Shown one piece after another: positions 7,677 to 17,936 of a stretch of 64,000 bases of DNA; the first letter of the stretch is position 1, and each line of letters starts with the position of its first letter. The stretch is taken from contig CAVSLM010000004.1 of NCBI GenBank assembly GCA_963728895.1, positions 62,001-126,000 of the forward strand. Direction: 5' to 3'. The translations under genes were made by a program, and so were the position numbers. The notes under the pieces were generated by a model. That model made no database searches. It had not been told where the DNA came from and was given only the letters and a program-made list of their open reading frames with translations. This DNA comes from CAVSLM01 sp963728895. Its GTDB lineage: Bacteria > Pseudomonadota > Gammaproteobacteria > JBBQDK01.

Positions 7677-9644
7677 TCAGCAGCGGAAACGCCGTACCCG
7701 GCGTTGCAGCTCCCGCAGCGCCGGTGCCGCGGCCTCGATCCTTCCATAGCGCAACGCGATGTAGCGCTCCGTAATGTCGGCAATGGGCGCGCGCAGATCC
7801 GGACGCAGCTGCACGGCGCGCGCCGCAAAGTCGCGCGGCCCTTCCGCCGGACGGCGAAGTATGCCGCGCCGTGCCAGCCTGCGGCACCAACGGGTGTAGA
7901 CCGCACGTGCGGCGTCCCGGTCGCGCGGCATCCGCAGCAGCAGTACGGCCGCAACCAGCAGCGTCACCGCGCCTCCTGCGAGCGTCGAGGCGAGGGCCAG
8001 GGTCCGCCACGAAGGCTGATGCAACCCGAGGCGTGAGAGCAGCGCCTGCTGCCGCTCGGGCCCGAAGCCGAGCACCGAGCGATTCCAGGCATCGTTCATG
8101 GCATCCGCCGCGAAACGCAGCTCGCGAGCCACGCGCGCGACCAGGTCGCCGGCCGCAAAGCGCAACGAAGCAACCACCGGCGAGGCGCCCGTTCCGAAGC
8201 GCTCGACCCGCTCGGGCGCAATCGCTGCCGTTGCGTCCATTCGCACCCAGCCGCTCCCTGCGATCCAGGCTTCGCTCCAGGCGTGCGCGTCACTCTGCCG
8301 CACCACCCAGTATTCGCCGAGCGGATTCCACTCGCCACCGAGATAGCCGGTCACCACCCGCGCCGGTATGCCCGCCAGACGCATCAGCAGCGTGAAGGCC
8401 GCCGCGTAGTGCTCGCAAAAGCCCGCGCGGGTCTCGAACAGAAAATCCGCAGTCGGGTCACGTCGCAGGACCGGCGGCGCGAGCGTGTAGCGAAACGGCT
8501 GGTCGTGGAAGTAGGCGAGCGCCGCCCGGGCCGTGCCGCGCGCGTCGCGGCCTCGGGTAAATTGCGCCGCGAGCGCGGAAACGCGCGGATCGACGTGCTC
8601 GGGGATCTGCAGCGCGCGAGCGCGATCCAGCGCCGGCAACCGCGTGCCGTGATGCTCGGGGAACGACAGCACGTCGTAGCGCAGCGGCTCGCGAACCGGC
8701 TGCGCACTGCGCCAATCGAGGCCCGCCGCGGGGCGCGCAGCCGCCGAGACCTGCACCGGCAGGTCGAGCCCGAACAGCCAGGTTCCCTGGTGCGGCTCGA
8801 GCGTGATGTGCTGGCGCACCGGCGTGCCGGCGAGCTGCAACCCCGCCAGCGCCACGTGACCCTCGCGCTGCGACCCTGGCGCACCGCCCCGCCATGCCCG
8901 CCCGTCGGTGTACCAAAGCACCGGGCCACGCCAGTAACGCTGCTCCGAGGACGGGACCGGACCTTCGATGCGTGCCCGGAACGCAACGGCATCGGACTGC
9001 GCCAGCATGCTGATGGAGCCCGGCTCCATGGTTTCGCCGAGGCCGGTGACGCCCGAATAGGCGTCGGCCGGCAATACCCAGAGCGGCGTGGTGACGCGCG
9101 GAAAGAGCACGAACAGCACGAGCGTGAGGGGCAGTGCCTGTCCCACCAGCGCCCCCGCAAGGCCCAGGCGTGCGCGGATGCCGAAGCCTGCCGCCGGCTG
9201 CGTCACCGCCACCAGCGTAGCGGTAATGACCACCGCTACTGCGGACAGATAGGCGGCCACGGCCATGCTCTGTGCGAACAGCAGACCCACCGCGACCAGG
9301 AAGTAGCTCAGGAACACCGCCGCCAGCGCATCGCGCCGGGTACGCAGCTCGAGCAGCTTGAAAGCGAGCAGTAGCACCAGCAGAACCAGCCCCACCTGCT
9401 TGCCGAACAGGGTGCCGAGCTGCAGCAGCACTGCCGCGGTGCCGGTCATGGCCAGCGTGGGGGCCAGCCAACGTGGCGGCACCACCTCGCGCAGGCGTGG
9501 TCGTGCCTGCCAGAGTCCAACCAGCGCCGCGAGCGAGGTCACCCAGAGCGGCAGGCGCCCCACGTGCGGCAGCAATACCAGCAACAGGCAGGCGAGCAGC
9601 CAGCGCCGTTCGCCGGGCGTAACTTCGGGCTCACGCGATGCCAA
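7677..9644 (-). CDS. tgpA: TgpA-like transglutaminase membrane protein (DUF3488-transglutaminase-DUF4129)
   Basis: A 655-residue inner-membrane protein. Six or so helices fill the first 190 residues (DUF3488). A periplasmic transglutaminase-like domain follows with Cys in ETRAGFCEHYAAAF, His in QSDAHAWSEAW and Asp in WVRMDATAAI, giving a complete triad. One more helix (TLAGGAVTLLVAAVLLL) leads to a cytoplasmic DUF4129 tail. TgpA is essential in Pseudomonas aeruginosa; its substrate is unknown. The start is placed at TTG 9644, which overlaps the DUF58 stop by 14 bases. No ATG fits, and longer readings run into the DUF58 gene. It is the last gene of the moxR-DUF58-tgpA operon. Confidence 0.88.
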   Translation of the reverse strand: MASREPEVTPGERRWLLACLLLVLLPHVGRLPLWVTSLAALVGLWQARPRLREVVPPRWLAPTLAMTGTAAVLLQLGTLFGKQVGLVLLVLLLAFKLLELRTRRDALAAVFLSYFLVAVGLLFAQSMAVAAYLSAVAVVITATLVAVTQPAAGFGIRARLGLAGALVGQALPLTLVLFVLFPRVTTPLWVLPADAYSGVTGLGETMEPGSISMLAQSDAVAFRARIEGPVPSSEQRYWRGPVLWYTDGRAWRGGAPGSQREGHVALAGLQLAGTPVRQHITLEPHQGTWLFGLDLPVQVSAAARPAAGLDWRSAQPVREPLRYDVLSFPEHHGTRLPALDRARALQIPEHVDPRVSALAAQFTRGRDARGTARAALAYFHDQPFRYTLAPPVLRRDPTADFLFETRAGFCEHYAAAFTLLMRLAGIPARVVTGYLGGEWNPLGEYWVVRQSDAHAWSEAWIAGSGWVRMDATAAIAPERVERFGTGASPVVASLRFAAGDLVARVARELRFAADAMNDAWNRSVLGFGPERQQALLSRLGLHQPSWRTLALASTLAGGAVTLLVAAVLLLRMPRDRDAARAVYTRWCRRLARRGILRRPAEGPRDFAARAVQLRPDLRAPIADITERYIALRYGRIEAAAPALRELQRRVRRFRC

Positions 9645-10596
9645 AACGCGCCAACGCCTCGAGACAGCGGTGACGGAAGCGCGGGCCCTCGGCCGGGCCG
9701 AAGCTGATGCCCGGCAGCCTGAGGCCATAGCGCTCGCCGCGCGCCTGCGCATCCAGGACCCCGCGGCACAGCACCTGCAGCCGGGCTTCATCCTCCAGGT
9801 GCGCCAGCGCATCCCAGTCCAGCCAGCACGGATCGCCGCCGTACCCACCGAACTGCTTGGTCAACAGGCCCTGGCCGCGGGCAACCGCCTTCCAATGCAC
9901 GTGGCGCGGCGCATCGCCCACCCGATAGCTCCGGCAGCCGAGAAAGTCCTCGCCCCCGGAGGCCTCGGGTCGACGCCCGGGCGAGCCCGAGCTTGCCACC
10001 TGCGCCTGTGGCCCACGCCGGGCCGGCGCCGGATAGACGACGCAGGTGAGCCGCGGATCGATCTCCGACCAGGCGCGAAACAGCCCCAGCGGCCAGCGGG
10101 TGGAAACACGCACGCGTCGCAGATGCTGCGGCCCGCGCTGCGGCGCATCGCGCAACAGGATCACCGGTGTTGCCGCCTCGGCGGCGACGGCACACACCAC
10201 CGGCGCGCCACCTGCTGCGGAAAACTCCAGGGCATGACGCGCACAGGGGCTTGCGTTCTGCACCAGCAGCTCGAAGTGCGCGCACTGGCCAGCAAAGACC
10301 GCGCCGGCCCGCGCGCCGCTTACTGCCAGTCCCGCCAGGTTGCGATAGGTGTGCAGGATCGACACCACGGCGACGCTGCCCAGCAGGAAGGTGAAACCGT
10401 AGGCAAGGCTGCTGCCGTAATTCATGGCGCCCACCAGCATCACCAGCAGCAGTGCGCCGAAGCTCACGCCCGCCGCGGTCGGCAGCACGAATATCGTGGC
10501 GCGGTCCAGCACCAGGGGTGCGCTCTGCGCACCGCCGTCATACCGTGGCCAGGTAGCCGCGGCGTCGGCGGATCGCACTCGGATCTGCGGAACCAT
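9631..10596 (-). CDS. DUF58 domain-containing protein
   Basis: About 321 residues. Two adjacent membrane helices lie near residues 35-80 (FGALLLVMLVGAMNY, LAYGFTFLLGSVAVV). An extracytoplasmic or cytoplasmic beta-rich part follows, then the DUF58 signature near residues 215-255 (GEDFLGCRSYRVGDAPRHVHWKA, split here by spacing), a vWA-like fold. Members always pair with MoxR ATPases and often with transglutaminases, in systems thought to assemble or remodel envelope or metal-containing proteins. The ATG at 10596 is used; a GTG lies two codons upstream at 10602. Confidence 0.86.
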   Translation of the reverse strand: MVPQIRVRSADAAATWPRYDGGAQSAPLVLDRATIFVLPTAAGVSFGALLLVMLVGAMNYGSSLAYGFTFLLGSVAVVSILHTYRNLAGLAVSGARAGAVFAGQCAHFELLVQNASPCARHALEFSAAGGAPVVCAVAAEAATPVILLRDAPQRGPQHLRRVRVSTRWPLGLFRAWSEIDPRLTCVVYPAPARRGPQAQVASSGSPGRRPEASGGEDFLGCRSYRVGDAPRHVHWKAVARGQGLLTKQFGGYGGDPCWLDWDALAHLEDEARLQVLCRGVLDAQARGERYGLRLPGISFGPAEGPRFRHRCLEALARFGIA

Positions 10597-10634
10597 GTGC
10601 ACGGGAGACGGCCCCCGGGCGTTGCGGCTGCCGG

Positions 10635-11558
<924 letters not shown>

Positions 11559-11611
11559 GACCAACCTCGTGACTTCAGTGGCGGTGGGCTCGCTCCCTCC
11601 TATCCATCAGC

Positions 11612-11813
11612 TTAGCCCGGAAATCTTACCAGCATCGCGGGAGCTGGCGGAATTCGCAGCCGTCCTGGCGTGCGAGAAACCGCCAGAACCGGGATAGGCC
11701 GGCGGCGTAAATACGCTGTTACCGTTCGGGGATCGTGAAGCATGCCAGATCTTCCCTGGGATCCATTCACTTACCGGCACGCCGCCGGCCCGCTGGTGAG
11801 ATTTCCGGGCTGG
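11612..11813 (-). mobile_element. Miniature inverted-repeat element, copy B (200-bp form, inverted)
   Basis: Full copy in the opposite orientation to copy A, in the gap between moxR and pepN (11559-11948). It starts TTAG then CCCGGAAATCTTACC and ends GGTGAGATTTCCGGG then CTGG. Internal sequence matches the reverse complement of copy A through most of its length (for example AAACCGCCAGAACCGGGATAG). The remaining about 135 bp up to pepN show no gene or clear signal. Confidence 0.8.
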
Positions 11814-11948
11814 CATCGCCGTACGGCGGGCCCGCGGCAGGACGGTGAGACCCGTGGGCGGCGCTGCACCCTCAATCGGTCCGGCCCCAGGCGTCAACCC
11901 TGCGGCGGAGGCGGCAGCGGCCTCATTCGGGCCCGCGCGCGTGCCGGC

Positions 11949-14621
11949 TCAGGACAGGCTCTTGTGCGCGATCTCGTACACGTCGCGCGAGAGCTTCGGC
12001 TCGCCCAGGATGCGCTCGAGCTCGGCGCGCATCAGGTCCTGTCGCTCCGTGCCATAACGACGCCAGCCGCTGAGCGGTGCCGTCAGGCGCGCGGCGACCT
12101 GGGGATTGACGGGATCGAGGCGCAGCACCTGGTCCGCCAGGAACCGATAGCCCGCACCGTCCGGACTGTGGAAGCGGGCGGGATTGCCCTGCGCGAAGGT
12201 GCGGATCAGCGCGTACACGCAGTTGGGATTGCGCAGCTGGAACGCCGGATGCGCGGTGAGCGCACGTACGGCCTCCAGCGTGCCGGGCAGGCGCGAGGCG
12301 GCCTGGATGGAAAACCATTTGTTGACGACCAGCGCATCCTTGTGCCAGCGATGATAGAAGCTCGCCAGCGCCTCGGCGCGCTCGGGCCCCTCGCTGTCGG
12401 CCAGGCAGGCAAGTGCCGCCAGCGTGTCGGTCATGTTGTCGCTCCGGTAGAACTGCTCCAGGCAGCGCTGGCGTATGGAGGCATCATCGAGCTCCATCAG
12501 ATAACCCAGGCAGGCATTGCGCAGGCTGCGCCTGCCGGCCGCGGCGGCATCGAAGCGGTAGGTCGCCGACTCGGCGCCCACTTCATAGACGCGCATCAAC
12601 ATGGGATCGAGCAGCTCGGCGATGCTGCGTCGCACCTGCACCCACGCTTCGTGGATAGCCAGCGGATCGGCGGGCTGGGTGAGCTCGGCAACGTAGCCCT
12701 CTGATGGCAGGCTCAGCAGCTGCGCCACGAAGGCGTTCTCCAACGCACCGTCGAGCAGCTCGCAGTCCTGCAGGGAACGGCGCAGCGCCGCACCGAGCGA
12801 GTCGTCCAGCACCGGCGTCGCGCGGTGTGCAAGCATCTGTATCATGCCGAGAATCGCGTTCAGCGCGAGCTGCTGGCCGGTATCCCAACGCGAGAAGCCG
12901 TCCCGATCGTGGGCCAGCAGAAACGAGAGCTCGGCTTCGCTGCGCGCCATGTGCAGCTTGACCGGCGCCGAAAGCCCGCGCAGCAGCGAAGGTACCGGAG
13001 GCCCGGAGAGCCCGCGGAACACGAAGCGCTCCTCCAGATTACGCAGCTCCAGGATGCGCGTACCGTGCACCGGCTGCTGCTCGCCTTCGAGCAGCGTGGA
13101 CAGCTCGTTGCCGGCAGTGTCGAGCAGGCCCATGGCGAATGGAATGTGCATGGGACGCTTCTCCGGCTGCCCGGGCGTCGGCGGGCAGTGCTGCCGCACG
13201 GTCAGAGCGTAGCTGCGCGCCGCCGCATCGTACTCGCCCCGCACCTGCAGCTCGGGGGTGCCGGCCTGGTCGTACCAGAGCCGAAACTGGCCGAGATCGG
13301 CGCCGCTTGCATCCTCCATTGCGCGCACGAAATCGTCGCAGGTCACTGCCTGGCCATCGTGGCGGGAGAAGTACAGGTCGGTGCCCCTGCGGAAGCGCTC
13401 GGCCCCGAGCAGCACCCGCAGCATGCGCACCACTTCAGCGCCCTTGGAATACACCGTGGCGGTATAGAAGTTGCTGATCTCGACGTAGGAGTCCGGGCGC
13501 ACAGAGTGCGCCATGGGCCCGGCGTCCTCGCGGAACTGCGCCGTACGCAGGGCATTGACGTCGGCAATGCGCTGCACCGGCCGCGAGCCCAGATCGGCGC
13601 TGAACTCCTGGTCGCGAAACACCGTGAAGCCTTCCTTGAGGCTCAGCTGGAACCAGTCGCGGCAGGTCACGCGGTTGCCCGACCAGTTGTGGAAGTACTC
13701 GTGTCCGACCACGCGCTGGATGGAACGGTAGTCGCTGTCGGTCGCCGACTCGGGACCTGCCAGAACGCAGCTCGAGTTGAAGATGTTGAGCCCCTTGTTT
13801 TCCATGGCCCCCATGTTGAAATCGTCGACTGCCACGATGATGTAGGCGTTGAGGTCGTACTCGCGACCGTATACCCGCTCGTCCCAGCGCATCGCCTCCT
13901 TGAGCGAGGCGAGCGCGTGCTGGCAGCGATCGGCGTTGTGGTGCTGCACGTAGATCAGCAGCTGCACCCAGCGTCCGGAGGCGGTGACGAACTCGTCGGC
14001 GATGCAGGCAAGGTCTCCGGCAACGAGCGCGAACAGGTAGGAAGGCTTGGGGAACGGGTCCTCCCAGCGCGCCCAGTGCCGACCGTCCGGCAGATCGCCA
14101 CCATCGACGAAATTGCCGTTCGACAGCAGCACCGGGTAGCGCGCCTTGTCCGCGACGATGGTGGTGGTGAAGCGCGCCAGCACGTCCGGGCGGTCGGGAT
14201 AATAGGTGATCTTGCGAAATCCTTCGGCCTCGCACTGGGTGCAGAAGTTTCCGCCCGACTTGTACAGCCCTTCCAGCGAAGTGTTGTCCTGCGCACGCAG
14301 GGCCGTCTCGATTTCGAGCTCGCAGGCCACCGGCGCCTGCGGGAGCGTCAGCGACTCGGCATCGACGCGATACTGCTCGCAGGTCAGGGTTCGCCCATCG
14401 AGACGCACGGCGCGCAACGCCAGCTCCCGGCCCTGCAGCACCAGCCGTGGTGACGCCTGCTGAACGGCGTTGGGATTGAACCGTAACGTGAGGCGCGCGC
14501 GCACCACGCTCTCCAGCTCCTGGAGGTCGAAATGGAGCTCGATGCGCTCTACGAGATAGTCGGGAGGTCGGTAGTCCTGTCTGTAGGTGGTGTGCGGCGC
14601 ACTGCCGTCCATACCGCTCAT
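11949..14621 (-). CDS. pepN: Aminopeptidase N (M1 zinc metallopeptidase)
   Basis: An 890-residue enzyme that removes N-terminal residues from peptides in the cytoplasm; E. coli PepN is 870 residues. The exopeptidase motif GAMENKGLN and the zinc motif HEYFHNWSGN, with the third ligand Glu in LSLKEGFTVFRDQEF, are intact. The N-terminal DYLVERIELHFDL and C-terminal helical domain match the proteobacterial PepN type. The ATG at 14621 has an AAGGGGA ribosome binding site. A GTG at 14654 would add 11 residues. It is divergent from the lipid-kinase remnant. Confidence 0.95.
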   Translation of the reverse strand: MSGMDGSAPHTTYRQDYRPPDYLVERIELHFDLQELESVVRARLTLRFNPNAVQQASPRLVLQGRELALRAVRLDGRTLTCEQYRVDAESLTLPQAPVACELEIETALRAQDNTSLEGLYKSGGNFCTQCEAEGFRKITYYPDRPDVLARFTTTIVADKARYPVLLSNGNFVDGGDLPDGRHWARWEDPFPKPSYLFALVAGDLACIADEFVTASGRWVQLLIYVQHHNADRCQHALASLKEAMRWDERVYGREYDLNAYIIVAVDDFNMGAMENKGLNIFNSSCVLAGPESATDSDYRSIQRVVGHEYFHNWSGNRVTCRDWFQLSLKEGFTVFRDQEFSADLGSRPVQRIADVNALRTAQFREDAGPMAHSVRPDSYVEISNFYTATVYSKGAEVVRMLRVLLGAERFRRGTDLYFSRHDGQAVTCDDFVRAMEDASGADLGQFRLWYDQAGTPELQVRGEYDAAARSYALTVRQHCPPTPGQPEKRPMHIPFAMGLLDTAGNELSTLLEGEQQPVHGTRILELRNLEERFVFRGLSGPPVPSLLRGLSAPVKLHMARSEAELSFLLAHDRDGFSRWDTGQQLALNAILGMIQMLAHRATPVLDDSLGAALRRSLQDCELLDGALENAFVAQLLSLPSEGYVAELTQPADPLAIHEAWVQVRRSIAELLDPMLMRVYEVGAESATYRFDAAAAGRRSLRNACLGYLMELDDASIRQRCLEQFYRSDNMTDTLAALACLADSEGPERAEALASFYHRWHKDALVVNKWFSIQAASRLPGTLEAVRALTAHPAFQLRNPNCVYALIRTFAQGNPARFHSPDGAGYRFLADQVLRLDPVNPQVAARLTAPLSGWRRYGTERQDLMRAELERILGEPKLSRDVYEIAHKSLS

Positions 14622-14839
14622 GCCGTCGGTTCCCCTTTGCGCGCCGCACGGCACGCTGCTCTATCATTGGTTCTCATGCGGCCGACGGACATGCGTGCCG
14701 CGGCGAAGCCACTAGGATACTGCACGGGATCGAAAATGCGATCGGATCCGACGGCGCGGCGCAACGATACTTGCGGCAGGGAGGTCGAGCAGCCTGCAAC
14801 CACCGGCGCGCAACCTGCAAAGCACGGGAGAGCGCACCA

Positions 14840-15150
14840 ATGGCGGCACGGCGCGCGCTGTTGATCGTCAACCCGCACAGCCGCCGCGGGACCGAGGCGC
14901 GCCTCGCCGCACGCACGTTGCTGCATCGGCTCGGACTGCGTATCCTCGACGCCGATCCCGCGAGCCCGGGTGTGGTGGCGGAGGTTATCCGACGCACGGA
15001 GCGAGGCACCGATCTGGTGATTGTTGCCGGCGGCGACGGTACGCTCAATGCCGCTGCCGCGGCTGCACGCTACCCGCTGCCACTCGGCACCGCCAACGAC
15101 CTGGTACGCACCCTGGGCATTCCGGACACACTGAGAAGTAACACCGCAGG
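14840..15150 (+). pseudogene. Remnant of a diacylglycerol/sphingosine kinase catalytic domain protein
   Basis: The first about 100 codons resemble a lipid kinase: RALLIVNPHSRRGTEARL at the N-terminus, the nucleotide-binding IVAGGDGTLNAA, then PLGTANDLVRTLGIP. Between GGDGTLN and PLGTAND the usual helix is shortened. After TLGIPDTL the reading continues for about 40 codons (to 15268) with no family sequence, overlapping the next gene. The remaining two thirds of a normal kinase (about 300 residues) is absent. This looks like a deletion remnant rather than a working gene. Confidence 0.7.
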
Positions 15151-15204
15151 CCGTGCGGGCGTACGTACCGGTGGCACAGGAAGCTCGCGCCGAGACGGGG
15201 CACC

Positions 15205-15648
15205 GTGCTGCGCAATGACCGCCAGGTTGCCCTCGGCGAGGTTGCCGCCGATTGTGAGGCCGCAGTGAGGAGTTACGAGGATGCCGCAGGCGCCAGCGAA
15301 GGTCCCGTACTTGCGGAGTTGTTCCGCAGCCTTGCCGTACGTCGCCGCCCCCCGTATGAGGAGCTCGAAGATTCCATCCGGCGCAGCGGAAATCTTCCGC
15401 AGGCACCCGACGCCGATCGCGAAGCTCTCGGGCACCTGGTGCAGCACCTGCAAAGCAAGCCGCTGGCGGACAATTCGCGACGGAGCGTGCTCGAGCAGCG
15501 CATGGCCGCCGAACGCCGCAGCGCCGAACTGATCGAGAGCGCCATGGGCCGTGCCGATTGGAGATCTATGGTGGGACTACTGCTGCAGCGCCTGCGGTCC
15601 GAGGTGGCGGCTGTAGCCACGCACCTTGCCGGGTGCCTTCAAGGGTGA
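15205..15648 (+). CDS. DUF2383 / PA2169-like four-helix-bundle protein
   Basis: A 147-residue, almost entirely helical protein. Features include YEDAAGASEGPVLAELFRSL in the first helix pair and a second half of long amphipathic helices (RRSVLEQRMAAERRSAELIES). This fits the ferritin-like DUF2383 group; a set of metal-ligand Glu/His residues is not obvious, so iron binding is doubtful. It starts with GTG at 15205 after a GGGG stretch. It overlaps the degraded reading of the kinase remnant, consistent with a deletion having brought the two together. The function is unknown. Confidence 0.62.
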   Translation: MLRNDRQVALGEVAADCEAAVRSYEDAAGASEGPVLAELFRSLAVRRRPPYEELEDSIRRSGNLPQAPDADREALGHLVQHLQSKPLADNSRRSVLEQRMAAERRSAELIESAMGRADWRSMVGLLLQRLRSEVAAVATHLAGCLQG

Positions 15649-15680
15649 TTTCGCGCGCCGTCCCGTGCGCTCCGAGGGCA

Positions 15681-16328
15681 ATGCGAGCTGCCTGCGTACT
15701 GCTCCTGGCATGGCTGACGCTGGGCGCCGGTGTCGCGCGCGCCGACGATCCGCGCCTGCTGATAGTGGACACCACGAATCGCTTTCTTGCCGCTTTGAAG
15801 GAGCAGCGCGCAGCGATCAAGGCCGATCCGCAGATCGCCTACCGGCTGGTGGAACGCACGGTCCTTCCGTACCTGGATTTCCCGCGCATCGCGCACTGGG
15901 TGCTCGGCCGCTACTGGCGCAGTGCCACCCCCGCGCAGCGCCAGCGCTTCACCGAGGAGCTGCGCACCTTCCTCACCCGCACCTACGTCACCGCCATGAT
16001 CACCTACGCCGACAAAATCCTCGCGCAGGCGGATAACGTGTCCTATCCGCCGGTGCACTATGGACTGGAGGACCGCGACGTGATGGTTCCCATGGTCATC
16101 GAGCTGCCGGAACGCGGCTCGATTCAGGTGGGCTATCGGATGTATCGCTCGGGCACGCACTGGCGCATCTACGACGTGGTGATCGAGGGTGTGAGCCTCG
16201 CCATCACCTACCGCACCAGCTTCGCCACCGAGATTCAGCAGGTCGGCCTGCAGGGACTGATTGATGCCATGGCCAAACGCAACCGCGACGCGGGCCCCCT
16301 CCCGGCGCCGCCTGCGGCGGCGCCGTAG
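15681..16328 (+). CDS. MlaC/Ttg2D-family periplasmic phospholipid-binding protein
   Basis: A 215-residue exported protein. The signal peptide is clear (MRAACVLLLAWLTLGAGVARA, cut before DDPR). The mature part matches the MlaC/Tol-Tol-Ttg2 family: TVLPYLDFPRIAHWVLGRYW, FTEELRTFLTRTY, VGYRMYRSGTHWRIYDVVI and EGVSLAITYRTSF. MlaC carries phospholipids between the outer and inner membranes. The other mla genes are not in this window, so it may be a paralogue rather than MlaC itself. The ATG at 15681 follows a GAGGG ribosome binding site. Confidence 0.85.
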   Translation: MRAACVLLLAWLTLGAGVARADDPRLLIVDTTNRFLAALKEQRAAIKADPQIAYRLVERTVLPYLDFPRIAHWVLGRYWRSATPAQRQRFTEELRTFLTRTYVTAMITYADKILAQADNVSYPPVHYGLEDRDVMVPMVIELPERGSIQVGYRMYRSGTHWRIYDVVIEGVSLAITYRTSFATEIQQVGLQGLIDAMAKRNRDAGPLPAPPAAAP

Positions 16329-16340
16329 TGGCACATCACC

Positions 16341-16574
16341 CTAGAGCCCGATGAGCTGCGCCGTCAGCCCCTGCCGCGTGACCCGCTGCAGGATCTGGCG
16401 ACTGCTTCCCGACTCGGGTAGATAGGCGACGAGCATGAGATGCGGATCGTCATGCGACATGCACGCGCTGATCACGCCCTGCTCATGTCGTACTTCCTCT
16501 TCCAGCGCAGCGAGTGTCTCTGCCGGAAGCGATGCGTTGAAGTGGATCATTACATCAGCGATGGACTTGTCCAT
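16341..16574 (-). CDS. Small conserved protein, HMA-like fold
   Basis: A 77-residue protein with a beta-alpha-beta-beta-alpha-beta rhythm (VMIHFNASL, LAALEEEVRHEQGVISACMS, HLMLVAYLP, RQILQRVTRQGLTAQLIGL), as in heavy-metal-associated domains. The usual CxxC loop is absent and only one Cys (SACMSHDD) is near the first strand, so metal binding is uncertain. It starts at ATG 16574 with an excellent AGGAGGG ribosome binding site. It is convergent with the mlaC-like gene. The function is unknown. Confidence 0.65.
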   Translation of the reverse strand: MDKSIADVMIHFNASLPAETLAALEEEVRHEQGVISACMSHDDPHLMLVAYLPESGSSRQILQRVTRQGLTAQLIGL

Positions 16575-16768
16575 GACCAGCCCTCCTACTCTGCGGCGGC
16601 ACAGACCGTCACACATATTATACCTCATGAGCCGCCGCCGCGCGTGATGAGAAAGCCCCGATGCGCACGATTGTGATAAGCTAGCGCGACTTCATCCAGC
16701 CGGTCGCACCGCACTTCCCGGCGGTCGCGACATCATGGCACGCATGCTGTCAGGAGCGACACGCAAGC

Positions 16769-17920
16769 ATGACCCGACCCAGCCAAACGTTGATGTGGAT
16801 GATTCTGTTTCTCGCGGTGGTCGCGGTCACGGTGGTGTTGATTCATGGCCCGCTGGTGACGGCCTTCCTCACCAATCCCGCGCTCAATGGCCTGATCCTG
16901 GGCGTGTTCCTGGTGGGCATTTTGATCAACTTCCGCCAGGTCACCCGGCTGAGCGGCGAGCTCACCTACATCGATGCGCTACAGGGAACCACGCGACAGC
17001 CTCTTTCGGCCAGCTCGCCGCGGCTGCTCGCGCCCATGGCGCGCATGCTGGAACAGCACGAGCAGGAGCCGTTCAGCCTTTCGCCGCTGTCGCTGCGCTC
17101 GCTGCTCGACGGCATACGGCTGCGACTGGACGAATCGCGCGACGTCGCACGCTACATGATCGGGCTGCTCATCTTTCTCGGACTGCTGGGCACGTTCTGG
17201 GGCCTGCTGGTCACCATCGGCTCGGTGGGAGACATCATCAGCGGCCTCGATGCCGGCAGCGGTGCGGTCAACGGCGGCAGCATGTTCGACACCCTGAAGC
17301 AGGGGCTGCAGCGCCCGCTGGCGGGCATGGGCACTGCTTTCAGCTCTTCGCTGTTCGGCCTCGCGGGCTCGCTGGTACTGGGCTTCCTCGATCTTCAGGC
17401 CGGCCATGCGCAAAACCGCTTCTTCAATGAGCTCGAGGATTATCTTTCCGGGGTCACGCGGCTCAGCAGCGAGCTTGCGCAAGGCGGCGAGCGTGAAATC
17501 AGCGTACCGAGCTACATTCACGCCATGCTCGAACAGACCGCCGATACTCTGGACAAGCTGCAGCGCAGCACCGAGCGCGACGAAGCGCTGCGGCGCGTCA
17601 CGGGCGAACAGCTCGCGACCGTCGGCGACGAGCTTGCAACCCTCACCGATCAGCTGCGCACCGAGCAGCGCCTGCTGCACCGCCTCGCCGAGGGACAAGC
17701 CGATCTGGCGCCCGTGCTGACGCGCCTCGCCGATACTTCGAGCATGCTGGACGAGGCCACGCAGGATCACATCCGCAGCCTGGACGTCGGACTCAAGCGA
17801 CTGCTGGAGGAGATTACCGGCGGGCGCGAGCAGCTCATCTCCGATCTGCGTAACGAGCTGCGCCTGGTCGGGCGTACCGTGGCCGCCCTCGCCGACGAGC
17901 GCCTGCGCGAGCAGGGCTGA
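16769..17920 (+). CDS. MotA/TolQ/ExbB-type proton channel protein
   Basis: A 383-residue inner-membrane protein. Membrane helices are visible at about residues 9-26, 37-53, 128-150 (MIGLLIFLGLLGTFWGLLV) and 186-210 (GTAFSSSLFGLAGSLVLGF). The last two carry the MotA/TolQ/ExbB channel signature. The C-terminal third (from about 230) is a long helical, probably coiled-coil cytoplasmic tail. It is 16 bp upstream of an OmpA/MotB-like partner. Together they should form a proton-driven, peptidoglycan-anchored complex. No flagellar genes are nearby, so a flagellar role is unlikely; the task is unknown. Confidence 0.82.
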   Translation: MTRPSQTLMWMILFLAVVAVTVVLIHGPLVTAFLTNPALNGLILGVFLVGILINFRQVTRLSGELTYIDALQGTTRQPLSASSPRLLAPMARMLEQHEQEPFSLSPLSLRSLLDGIRLRLDESRDVARYMIGLLIFLGLLGTFWGLLVTIGSVGDIISGLDAGSGAVNGGSMFDTLKQGLQRPLAGMGTAFSSSLFGLAGSLVLGFLDLQAGHAQNRFFNELEDYLSGVTRLSSELAQGGEREISVPSYIHAMLEQTADTLDKLQRSTERDEALRRVTGEQLATVGDELATLTDQLRTEQRLLHRLAEGQADLAPVLTRLADTSSMLDEATQDHIRSLDVGLKRLLEEITGGREQLISDLRNELRLVGRTVAALADERLREQG

Positions 17921-17936
17921 GACCGGAGCCGATTCC

